A program made the position numbers and the translations under genes. 36,854 bases of DNA, taken from NCBI GenBank assembly GCA_026399895.1, contig JAPLQC010000050.1:1-36854 (forward strand), in the 5' to 3' direction. The notes beneath the pieces were generated by a model. It did not search any database, had not been told where the DNA came from, and worked only from the letters and a program-made list of their open reading frames with translations. This document shows, in pieces, positions 28,490 through 35,745 of this stretch. Source of the DNA: Burkholderiales bacterium (GTDB taxonomy: Bacteria; Pseudomonadota; Gammaproteobacteria; Burkholderiales; Burkholderiaceae_D). Numbering within the stretch: the stretch's first letter is position 1; the number at the start of each line of letters is the position of its first letter.

Positions 28490-29935
28490 ATGAGCATGAA
28501 TCTTGTCACTCTGTTGTATTTGATCGCCTCGATCTGTTTCATCCAGGCGCTGAAGGGTTTGTCTCATCCGGCTACAGCAAGACGCGGCAACGCGTTTGGT
28601 ATGACCGGAATGGCGATTGCTGCGTTAACGACCGTGGCCCTGATCATGAAGCTGCAAGCCGAGGCGACTGCGCCGGGTAGTGGCTTTAGCTTGCTGCTCG
28701 GCGGTTTGGTAGTTGGCGGCGGGATTGGTGCTGTGCTCGCCAAGCGAGTCGAAATGACCAAGATGCCCGAGCTAGTCGCAGCGATGCACTCGCTTATCGG
28801 TATGGCGGCAGTGTGTATCGCCGTCGCGGCAGTCTCCGAGCCGAAAGCTTTTGGTATTGTTGCCAGCGCTACTGATCCTATTCCGTTCGGTAACCGTCTT
28901 GAGCTGTTTATCGGCACGTTTGTGGGTGCGATTACTTTCTCAGGTTCGGTCATTGCCTTTGGCAAGCTTGCAGGTAACTTCAAGTTCCGACTGTTTCAGG
29001 GTGCGCCGGTGGTATTCCCTGGTCAGCACCTGATCAACCTGCTGATGGCAGTGGTGATGGTCGGTGCAGGCCTGATGTTCGTTGTCGCGGATGGTGCTGA
29101 GCCTGCTTGGGTGCCCTTCCTGGTGATGACGGCGATTGCCTTCGTGCTCGGTGTGATGATCATCATCCCGATCGGCGGTGCAGACATGCCGGTGGTGGTG
29201 TCGATGTTGAACAGCTATTCTGGCTGGGCAGCGGCAGGCATCGGTTTCTCACTCAATAACTCGATGCTGATTATTGCGGGTTCATTGGTGGGCTCGTCTG
29301 GCGCGATTCTGTCGTACATCATGTGCAAGGCGATGAATCGCTCGTTCTTCAGCGTGATTCTTGGTGGTTTCGGTGGCGAGGCATCAGCAGTTGGCCCCGG
29401 CGGCGGGCAACAACGTAATGTGAAGGCGGGCTCAGCTGATGACGCAGCCTTTATCATGACGCACGCTGAGACGGTGATTATCGTTCCGGGTTATGGCTTG
29501 GCAGTGGCGCGCGCGCAGCATGCACTGAAAGAACTGACCGATCAGCTGACCGACAAGGGTGTAACCGTGAAATACGCGATCCACCCGGTGGCAGGACGTA
29601 TGCCTGGCCACATGAACGTGTTGCTGGCTGAGGCTGAAGTGCCCTACGACCAGGTATTCGAGATGGAAGACATCAACAGCGAATTCGGTCAGGCCGATGT
29701 GGTGCTGGTGCTGGGGGCGAATGACGTGGTGAACCCGGCCGCGAAAGACCCTAACTCGCCGATCGCGGGTATGCCGATTCTCGAGGCCTACAAGGCGAAG
29801 ACCATTATTGTGAACAAGCGCTCGATGGCGTCAGGTTACGCTGGCTTGGACAATGAGTTGTTCTATCTCGACAAGACCATGATGGTTTTTGGCGATGCGA
29901 AGAAGGTGATCGAGGATATGGTGAAGGCGATTTAA
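28490..29935 (+). CDS. pntB: NAD(P) transhydrogenase subunit beta
   Basis: PntB carries the remaining membrane helices of domain II and the NADP(H)-binding domain III. The 481-residue protein has about nine membrane helices in residues 1-300, including NSYSGWAAAGIGFSLNN. Domain III follows, with VPGYGLAVARAQHA, HPVAGRMPGHMNVLLAEA, VLVLGANDVVNPAA and VNKRSMASGYAGLDN, all hallmarks of the NADP site. Length is typical (about 460-485). It ends the operon; a strong terminator follows. Confidence 0.97.
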   Translation: MSMNLVTLLYLIASICFIQALKGLSHPATARRGNAFGMTGMAIAALTTVALIMKLQAEATAPGSGFSLLLGGLVVGGGIGAVLAKRVEMTKMPELVAAMHSLIGMAAVCIAVAAVSEPKAFGIVASATDPIPFGNRLELFIGTFVGAITFSGSVIAFGKLAGNFKFRLFQGAPVVFPGQHLINLLMAVVMVGAGLMFVVADGAEPAWVPFLVMTAIAFVLGVMIIIPIGGADMPVVVSMLNSYSGWAAAGIGFSLNNSMLIIAGSLVGSSGAILSYIMCKAMNRSFFSVILGGFGGEASAVGPGGGQQRNVKAGSADDAAFIMTHAETVIIVPGYGLAVARAQHALKELTDQLTDKGVTVKYAIHPVAGRMPGHMNVLLAEAEVPYDQVFEMEDINSEFGQADVVLVLGANDVVNPAAKDPNSPIAGMPILEAYKAKTIIVNKRSMASGYAGLDNELFYLDKTMMVFGDAKKVIEDMVKAI

Positions 29936-29951
29936 GTTTCCATCGCTGAAC

Positions 29952-29986
29952 AAAAAACGGGCGCTACTAAGCGCCCGTTTTTTTTT
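29952..29986 (+). terminator. Strong rho-independent terminator of the pnt operon
   Basis: ACGGGCGCT (29957-29965) pairs with AGCGCCCGT (29970-29978) around ACTA, is preceded by A residues and followed by eight T. It closes the pntAa-panD-pntAb-pntB operon 16 bases after the pntB stop. Confidence 0.92.
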
Positions 29987-30024
29987 GAACCTGACGATGG
30001 TGGTTGGCTACACATAGCGCGTCT

Positions 30025-30050
30025 ATTAACCCCACCATTAACCCCACCAT
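30025..30050 (+). repeat. Two tandem copies of a 12-base unit before the ankyrin gene
   Basis: ATTAACCCCACC is repeated exactly at 30025-30036 and 30037-30048, followed by AT. It lies 17 bases before the proposed TTG start of the ankyrin gene, between the pnt terminator and the ribosome binding site. It could be a regulatory direct repeat or replication slippage. Confidence 0.8.
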
Positions 30051-30066
30051 CGCAGGAGATAGTCCT

Positions 30067-31374
30067 TTGTCCTCATCCATCGCTAGTGAAGCCAAGAGTT
30101 ACACCTTACCCCAACCCCCAATCTACTTTCCCCCGTCTTCCCATTTACCAAGCGCTTCACCTATCTCGCCCACCTCGAGAACGCAGTCCTTGCTTTCGCC
30201 CGGTACTTTTTCTGCCAGTGAGTCGCCGGCCGTCGACTCGCCGACATTAAAACCGCCTGTGATGACGCCGAGGGTTGTGCCGTCCACAACATTAGGCCAT
30301 GCGTTTGAGTTAAAGACTTTCAATATCCAAGAAGATGTCAACGTTCATAGCGAGCCAAAAGTGATGCCAAGAGAGTTGGTAGGTTCGCCAATGGAAAAGC
30401 TTTTTCAGAAGATCAAGCAAAACGATCGAATCTTCATACAGCAATTACCTCGTAATCTATTTGGGCAAGCCAAGCAAGAGTTTTTTATTGATAAAGCCAG
30501 TTCTTCGGCGGACGGTGGCTATACCCCGTTGACGCTGGCGCTGACTTTGGGTCATTTGGATTTGGCGGTCGACTTACTGCTGATTGGAGCTTCTACTAAT
30601 GTGGCTGATGCACAAAAACGTCAGCCGCTCAGAATTGTCCCTAATGACTCAATGGCGAAAATGATCATCACGTTTATGGTGTTGGAGACAAATGAAGCCA
30701 AGTCACGTACATCCAAGTCGAACCACCATGGGGAATATAAGAAGCTTTTGACACAAATTGACCCTGCCAGCGGTTATACCCTTCTAACCTGGGCCATCAG
30801 GTATCGCCATCCGGAATTGGTGAGAAAACTCATCAATGCTGGCGCAGATTTCCGTGTTTATAACCGGTCTGGTAGGGCGGCATTTGAGGAAGCGTGCGCT
30901 TTCGGGTGCATGGAGACTTTGTCATTGCTGCTTGATGCATGGCCTGAAGTCGTTCTTGATCAGTATCGAGAGCATCTGATCGCCGGTATCGAAAGTGCCA
31001 TCAGGACTAACCGTCGTATGGTGGTCGCCGAGTTGTTATCTTTTTTCCGCACCGAATTTCGCTACCTGTATAAGTCAGCATCCACTATTTCCCGCTACGA
31101 CAAGGAACCCAAAGTGCCATCGAACCCGGTGGTCGAAGAGGAAGCATTTCGCTTATTTCTTGGCGCTAAGCCTGAGCGTAAAACGTCGGTTGCTCATCTG
31201 ATGAAGCAAACCAGCGATACGTTTTTACTCACAACAGAAGAAAGCCGATTATTGCAGTTGAATAAGATGACAGCTCTTGCACAGAAGCGGTCTTTGCCGG
31301 AAATTGTCGAGATCATTCATGCGCACGCGATTATTTCCGATGGCGATACACGTTCAGACAGCTCGTCAGTCTAA
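30067..31374 (+). CDS. Ankyrin-repeat protein, candidate secreted effector
   Basis: I do not recognise a named family. A TTG at 30067 is chosen because a strong ribosome binding site (CAGGAGA) lies 7-8 bases before it, giving 435 residues; an in-frame TTG at 30004 would add 21 residues but lacks a ribosome binding site. Residues 1-75 are Ser/Pro/Thr-rich with no stable fold expected, as in many type III effectors. Ankyrin-type repeats lie at about 149-182 (GGYTPLTLALTLGHLDLAVD with LLLIGASTN), 235-268 (SGYTLLTWAIRYRHPELVRK with LINAGAD) and about 269-292 (weaker, AFEEACAFGCMETLSLLLD). The rest is predicted helical and ends in the Ser/Asp tail DTRSDSSSV. No membrane segment is seen. GC is lower than in flanking genes (26/60 at 30661-30720). 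It stands alone between the pnt operon and ubiH. A cytosolic ankyrin protein is the alternative. Confidence 0.7.
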   Translation: MSSSIASEAKSYTLPQPPIYFPPSSHLPSASPISPTSRTQSLLSPGTFSASESPAVDSPTLKPPVMTPRVVPSTTLGHAFELKTFNIQEDVNVHSEPKVMPRELVGSPMEKLFQKIKQNDRIFIQQLPRNLFGQAKQEFFIDKASSSADGGYTPLTLALTLGHLDLAVDLLLIGASTNVADAQKRQPLRIVPNDSMAKMIITFMVLETNEAKSRTSKSNHHGEYKKLLTQIDPASGYTLLTWAIRYRHPELVRKLINAGADFRVYNRSGRAAFEEACAFGCMETLSLLLDAWPEVVLDQYREHLIAGIESAIRTNRRMVVAELLSFFRTEFRYLYKSASTISRYDKEPKVPSNPVVEEEAFRLFLGAKPERKTSVAHLMKQTSDTFLLTTEESRLLQLNKMTALAQKRSLPEIVEIIHAHAIISDGDTRSDSSSV

Positions 31375-31420
31375 ATCTGCTACCACCGGTTGGACCTGTA
31401 GAGCGGCTTGCTTGGTAGCG
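31375..31420. other. Short convergent gap with a palindrome
   Basis: This 46-base gap separates the ankyrin gene from the convergent ubiH. A perfect 12-base palindrome, GGTAGCGCTACC (31414-31425), overlaps the ubiH stop codon. A further GCTACCA near 31379 can pair with TGGTAGC. No T-run follows, so this is not a clear terminator. Confidence 0.4.
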
Positions 31421-32554
31421 CTACCGCCAGCCGTACATCATCTGCTCGGCCAGTACGCGCTTGGCCGGTGGTAGGAAGTCGAGAACGCCGAGAGACAAAC
31501 CAAGCAATCGTTGCGATGCTGCTCGATCAGATCTACTCGCGAACACACGTGCCATCAGATCGGTGATGCGTATGGTTGTAGTGCGGTCACTACGACGCTG
31601 GCGCTCAAATGCTGCCAGCGTTGTTGCTGACTGCTCGCGCGCTAGCATCGTGGCCAGTGTCGCGGCATCGCGCAGTCCCAGATTAAGCCCTTGCCCCGCG
31701 ACTGGGTGCAGTGTCTGCGCCGCATTGCCAATCGCGATACAGCGCGCCTGCACTGCAGGATTAGCATTTAAACCAAGTGGATAGTGGTGACGCACACTAA
31801 GCTTGGTGAATTTTCCGACGCGCTGTCCGAACATAATCTGTAGCTCTCGCAGAAAATCTGCATCGCTCATCACTAGTAGTCGCTCAGCGCTCGCGGGGCT
31901 GACACACCAGACCATTGAGTAGGCACCGGCTTGCGGCAAAAGTGCCAGCGGACCCTCTGAGGTGAAGCGCTCGAACGCTACCCCCGGCGGCGGCGCATCG
32001 GCATGAACGGTCGCGGTAATTGCAAGCTGTGCATAGTCACGCTGATGAGTTTTGGCAGTCTGCTCGCCGAATACACCCCCCTCTGCCTGAACTACGACAG
32101 AAGCAGCAAGTGTGCTGCCATCAGATAAGTCCAGCACAACATGATCGTCCAGTGTTTGCATTTTCAGCGCAGTTACTGGCCGCAGTAACTGCAATCCGGC
32201 GGGCAATCGTGAATCAAGCGCTTGTACTAAATCGCCGTAACGGCAGACATACCCGAGTGCGGGCAGGCCGTAATCTTCGCTCTGAATCAGCGTGCGTCCA
32301 AAGCTACCGCGCCGAGAGACATGAATTTGTGTAATCGGTGTTGCCGCTGTAGGCCATGCCATTACCTGTGACAGTAATTCACGACTACCGTAGGACAGCG
32401 CAATTGATCGCGGGTCAGCGCTCGCTTGCTCTGCGGCTTTTGCATCAACCAGTGCGACCTTGCCGGGATCGACCCCACGCAGTACTAACATTGCCGCCAG
32501 CGACAGCCCAACGGGGCCGCCACCAACGATCGCAATGTCGACAGCCGAGTTCAT
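31421..32554 (-). CDS. ubiH: UbiH-type FAD-dependent ubiquinone hydroxylase
   Basis: UbiH-family flavoprotein monooxygenases add hydroxyl groups to the ubiquinone ring (classically 2-octaprenyl-6-methoxyphenol). The 377-residue protein has the FAD dinucleotide-binding motif GGGPVG (11-16) and the typical UbiH C-terminal FAD motif GNAAQTLHPVAGQGLN (276-291), followed by GLRDA. The region TLDDHVVLDLSDG matches the substrate side of the family. Length fits (about 390). It begins 2 bases after pepP, the last gene of amgK-murU-pepP-ubiH. Since ring-hydroxylase paralogues (UbiI, UbiL, UbiM) are hard to tell apart, the family is sure but the exact position hydroxylated is inferred. Confidence 0.9.
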   Translation of the reverse strand: MNSAVDIAIVGGGPVGLSLAAMLVLRGVDPGKVALVDAKAAEQASADPRSIALSYGSRELLSQVMAWPTAATPITQIHVSRRGSFGRTLIQSEDYGLPALGYVCRYGDLVQALDSRLPAGLQLLRPVTALKMQTLDDHVVLDLSDGSTLAASVVVQAEGGVFGEQTAKTHQRDYAQLAITATVHADAPPPGVAFERFTSEGPLALLPQAGAYSMVWCVSPASAERLLVMSDADFLRELQIMFGQRVGKFTKLSVRHHYPLGLNANPAVQARCIAIGNAAQTLHPVAGQGLNLGLRDAATLATMLAREQSATTLAAFERQRRSDRTTTIRITDLMARVFASRSDRAASQRLLGLSLGVLDFLPPAKRVLAEQMMYGWR

Positions 32555-32556
32555 CG

Positions 32557-33894
32557 TCAGCCGCGCATCAGCGCTTCAATGTCGGCGACGCTTTTCGGTG
32601 CCTTGTGCGTCAAGATATGGCATCCGTCAGGTGTGACGAGTGCATCGTCTTCGATACGAATGCCGATGTTCCAAAATGCCTCGGGCACACCTTCAGCCGG
32701 GCGAACATAAATCCCCGGCTCGATGGTCAGCACCATACCGGGAACTAGGGTGCGCGATGGTTTTTCAGTGGCAGATACAGCGGGGTCTCGGTAATCGCCG
32801 ACATCATGCACATCCATGCCCAGCCAGTGGCCAGTACGATGCATGTAAAACTGGCGGTAAGAATCATTCGCGATCACGTCATCCAGCGTGCCGACCTTAT
32901 CTTTATTGAGTAGCCCGGTATCCAGCATGCCTTGCGCCAGTACACGAACAGCCGCCTCGTGGCCGTCAATGAAGCGCTTGCCGGGGCCGGTGGCCATGAT
33001 CGCTGCGCTTTGTGCTTCCAGAACGAGTTCGTAGAGTGCTTTTTGCGGGCCGCTGAATTTTCCGTTAGCCGGAAAAGTTCGTGTGATGTCGGATGCATAG
33101 CTATCGAGTTCACAGCCCGCATCAATCAGCACTAAGTCACCATCACGCAACTCAGCATCGCCAGCGCGATAGTGAAGCACGCAGGCATTCGCGCCGGTCG
33201 CAACGATTGAGCCGTAGGCAGGAAACTGAGAACCATTGCGACGAAACTCGTGCAGTAGCTCGGCTTCGAGATGGTATTCGCGCAGGCCCGGTTTGGCACA
33301 CCGCATGGCGCGTGCATGCGCCTCGGAGGCGATATCTGCAGCGCGTTGCATGGTTGCGATCTCGTGATCATCTTTCACCAGCCGCATTTCATTCAAGATG
33401 GCGCGGATATCAAAAGCAGCACCTGGCGCGCTTACACCAGCGCGTACTTGCGCGCGAACTGCATTCAGCCAGCGCTGAATTTGTTCATCCAACTTTGCCT
33501 GACTACCGAGCGCATAAAACAGCGCGGGTGCATTCGCCATTAGCTTGGGTAGCGCAGCATCTATGCTGTCGATGCTGAAGCAAGTATCAAAGCCAAACGC
33601 TTCTTTGGCGCCTGCCGGTCCATAGCGATAGCCATCCCAGATCTCGCGTTCTTCGTTCTTATCGCGACAGAAAAGGATAGACTGATTTTGAGCTCCTGCG
33701 ATGAGTACCAAGGTCGCCTCAGGCTCAGGGAATCCGGTGAGATAGTAGAAGTAGCTATCGTGCCGGTACGGGTAGTCGGCATCCGCGTTGCGCATCACTT
33801 CGGGTGCGGTTGGGATGATCGCTACCCCACCGCCTTGGGCATGCATTTTTTCGAGCAGCGCGGCGCGCCTTTGGGCAAAGCTTGAAACAGTCAT
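32557..33894 (-). CDS. pepP: Xaa-Pro aminopeptidase
   Basis: PepP removes the N-terminal residue before proline from peptides. The 445-residue protein has an N-terminal creatinase-like domain (with YPYRHDSYFYYLTGFPEP, 41-58) and a pita-bread catalytic domain. The five dinuclear-metal ligands are all present: Asp258 (IDAGCE), Asp269 (SDITRTFP), His356 (HRTGHWLGMDVHD), Glu392 (TIEPG) and Glu415 (RIEDD). The ATG at 33894 overlaps the murU stop (ATGA), indicating coupling. This gene lies between murU and ubiH in the usual Burkholderiales order. Confidence 0.96.
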   Translation of the reverse strand: MTVSSFAQRRAALLEKMHAQGGGVAIIPTAPEVMRNADADYPYRHDSYFYYLTGFPEPEATLVLIAGAQNQSILFCRDKNEEREIWDGYRYGPAGAKEAFGFDTCFSIDSIDAALPKLMANAPALFYALGSQAKLDEQIQRWLNAVRAQVRAGVSAPGAAFDIRAILNEMRLVKDDHEIATMQRAADIASEAHARAMRCAKPGLREYHLEAELLHEFRRNGSQFPAYGSIVATGANACVLHYRAGDAELRDGDLVLIDAGCELDSYASDITRTFPANGKFSGPQKALYELVLEAQSAAIMATGPGKRFIDGHEAAVRVLAQGMLDTGLLNKDKVGTLDDVIANDSYRQFYMHRTGHWLGMDVHDVGDYRDPAVSATEKPSRTLVPGMVLTIEPGIYVRPAEGVPEAFWNIGIRIEDDALVTPDGCHILTHKAPKSVADIEALMRG

Positions 33895-34604
33895 GATCCT
33901 GCTTTCAATGGGGCGTTCAATTGTTCGAGTCGTTCTATCGTGCCGACGTCGGTCCAGTCACCACGGTAAACCTCGCCCCCGATTTTGCCCTTGTCAGCAA
34001 ATTCCCGCAGGATCGGTGCGAGTTTTGCGCTCTCACCCGCCGTGACAGTGTCAAACAGTTCGGGACGATATACGCCAATGCCTGAGAAGGTATAGCGTGG
34101 CTCGCCGTGATTGGTGACAGAGAAATTCGCCAACGCAAAATCGCCTTCCGGATGATGCGCAGGATTCTTCACCAGATACAACCACGCGAGATCACGTTCA
34201 CCCACCGGGTAAGGCTTGCCCCACGGGTCGTTTTCTTCGAGCACGTCTTTCACCTGGCTGAAATCAAAGTGCGGGCAATAGATATCCCCAGCAATCGCCA
34301 CGAATGGTGTGTCGCCGAGTAGATCGCGAGCTTTGGCGATGCCCCCCGCAGTTTCCAAGGCGCTTCCCTCGGCGGAGTAAACCAGGTTTGCACCGTATCG
34401 ACTACCGTCACCCAGCATCTCTTCGATCATATGACCAAGGTGCGCGTGATTAATCACGATCTCGGTCAGGCCTGCGCGTACCAAGTTCAGGATATGCCAC
34501 ACAATCAGCGGCCGGCCGCGTACCGTTAGCAAGGGCTTGGGGCAGGTGTCGGTCAGTGGCCGCATGCGTTCTCCACGACCTGCGGCGAAGATCATGGCCT
34601 TCAT
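33891..34604 (-). CDS. murU: N-acetylmuramate-1-phosphate uridylyltransferase MurU
   Basis: MurU makes UDP-MurNAc from MurNAc-1-phosphate and UTP, the second step of a cell-wall recycling route that bypasses early MurA/MurB steps. The ATG at 34604 gives 237 residues starting MKAMIFAAGRGERMRPLTD; a longer upstream in-frame start would lie inside amgK. The nucleotidyltransferase motif GRGERMRPLTDTCPKPLL (9-26) contains the catalytic Arg and the Lys of PKPLL. AGDIYCPHFDF supplies the metal-binding Asp. It follows amgK after a single base and overlaps pepP by 4 bases. The amgK neighbour supports MurU over a generic glucose-1-phosphate nucleotidyltransferase. Confidence 0.9.
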   Translation of the reverse strand: MKAMIFAAGRGERMRPLTDTCPKPLLTVRGRPLIVWHILNLVRAGLTEIVINHAHLGHMIEEMLGDGSRYGANLVYSAEGSALETAGGIAKARDLLGDTPFVAIAGDIYCPHFDFSQVKDVLEENDPWGKPYPVGERDLAWLYLVKNPAHHPEGDFALANFSVTNHGEPRYTFSGIGVYRPELFDTVTAGESAKLAPILREFADKGKIGGEVYRGDWTDVGTIERLEQLNAPLKAGS

Positions 34605-34605
34605 A

Positions 34606-35631
34606 TCAGAAGGTGTAGCCAGTGCCTGTCTGCTTTTCGTCCAGCGTATCAAGCAGTCGTATCAAAGGCGAGAACTCCTTGTAGCGATAAGCAGTTTTGC
34701 GGACATATTGCATAACCAGCGGCATATCGTTGAGGTAACCGTCTTTGGCATCGCGATGATAGAGACGCGCAAAAATCCCAAGTACTTTCAGGTGGCGCTG
34801 CAGTCCCATGAATTCGAAGTCACGATAAAACATGTCAATGTCCGAGGCGATGGGAAGTCCGGCGCGGCGTGCGTGTTCCCAGTAGCGGACCGCCCAGTCG
34901 AGCACCATTTCTTCATCCCACTCGATATAAGCATCGCGCAATAGCGATACCAAATCATAAGTAATGGGCCCGTACACCGCGTCTTGAAAATCCAAAATAC
35001 CCGGATTACCGGATGGCAGCACCATAAGATTGCGTGAGTGATAGTCGCGATGTACGAACACTTGGGCTTGCGCGAGATTATTGGCAAGTAGCGTATCGAA
35101 CACGCCGTTGAGATCTGAGCGCTGCTTATCGTCGAGTACGGCATTCCGATGCTTGCTCAAGTACCAATCGGGGAACAGCATCAATTCGCGGTGCAGCAGC
35201 TCGCGATCGTACTCAGGGAGCTGACCGGGGGCGCTATGTACTTGAAGTTGTACCAGCGCCTCGATCGCGTCCAGGTAGAGCTTATGCGCGGTGTCTGGGT
35301 TCAGCTGCTTGAGATAGGTGGTGCTACCGAGATCCGACAGCAGCAGGAAGCCTTGTTCAATGTCACTCGCCAGAATGGTCGGTACGGTCACCCCGGTCCC
35401 AGCAAACAATGCCGCAACATGAACAAACGGCCGAACATCTTCTTGTGGCGGGGGTGCGTCCATCGCGATCAGCGTGCCGCCATCGGCCACGTCGACCCGG
35501 AAATAGCGCCGAAAGCTTGCATCCGAGGAGGCCGGGCGCAGGGTGGCCGGCAAAGTTTTGGGTGCTTCAAGTTTGGCAAGCCAGTCGGTTAGTCGCGACA
35601 GCCGGATATCGTCGTTTGCAGGGGTGCTCAT
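34606..35631 (-). CDS. amgK: N-acetylmuramate/N-acetylglucosamine kinase AmgK
   Basis: AmgK phosphorylates recycled MurNAc (and GlcNAc) at the anomeric carbon, the step before MurU. The 341-residue protein has an aminoglycoside-phosphotransferase-like kinase fold with the catalytic loop HRDYHSRN (194-201, Asp196) and the metal-binding LDFQD (213-217). SSDASFRRYFRV (35-46) lies near the N-terminus. Length matches AmgK (about 335-345). The AmgK-MurU pairing upstream of the divergent lptD is the arrangement known from Pseudomonas. The start ATG at 35631 heads the operon amgK-murU-pepP-ubiH. Confidence 0.92.
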   Translation of the reverse strand: MSTPANDDIRLSRLTDWLAKLEAPKTLPATLRPASSDASFRRYFRVDVADGGTLIAMDAPPPQEDVRPFVHVAALFAGTGVTVPTILASDIEQGFLLLSDLGSTTYLKQLNPDTAHKLYLDAIEALVQLQVHSAPGQLPEYDRELLHRELMLFPDWYLSKHRNAVLDDKQRSDLNGVFDTLLANNLAQAQVFVHRDYHSRNLMVLPSGNPGILDFQDAVYGPITYDLVSLLRDAYIEWDEEMVLDWAVRYWEHARRAGLPIASDIDMFYRDFEFMGLQRHLKVLGIFARLYHRDAKDGYLNDMPLVMQYVRKTAYRYKEFSPLIRLLDTLDEKQTGTGYTF

Positions 35632-35745
35632 GGGGGAGAGATCGGGAAATACAGCCGCTCAAGGAGCTCGGGCAGCCAACGAGTTCCCCTATAATAATGG
35701 ATTCGCCACGCGCCGGCGGCGCTTACGACCGAATAAAAATTCTTG
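35632..35745. promoter_or_regulatory. Divergent amgK / lptD region
   Basis: The 114-base region separates amgK from lptD. A perfect -10 hexamer TATAAT at 35690-35695 points towards lptD, about 50 bases before its start, but the spot 17 bases upstream (CTCGGG) does not match a -35. I see no ribosome binding site directly before the lptD ATG. The amgK promoter must be on the other strand here but I cannot place it. Confidence 0.4.

Noticed and set aside
31375..31425. Palindrome at the ubiH/ankyrin junction as a terminator
   Set aside because: The stem is perfect but no T-run follows on either strand, so termination is not supported.
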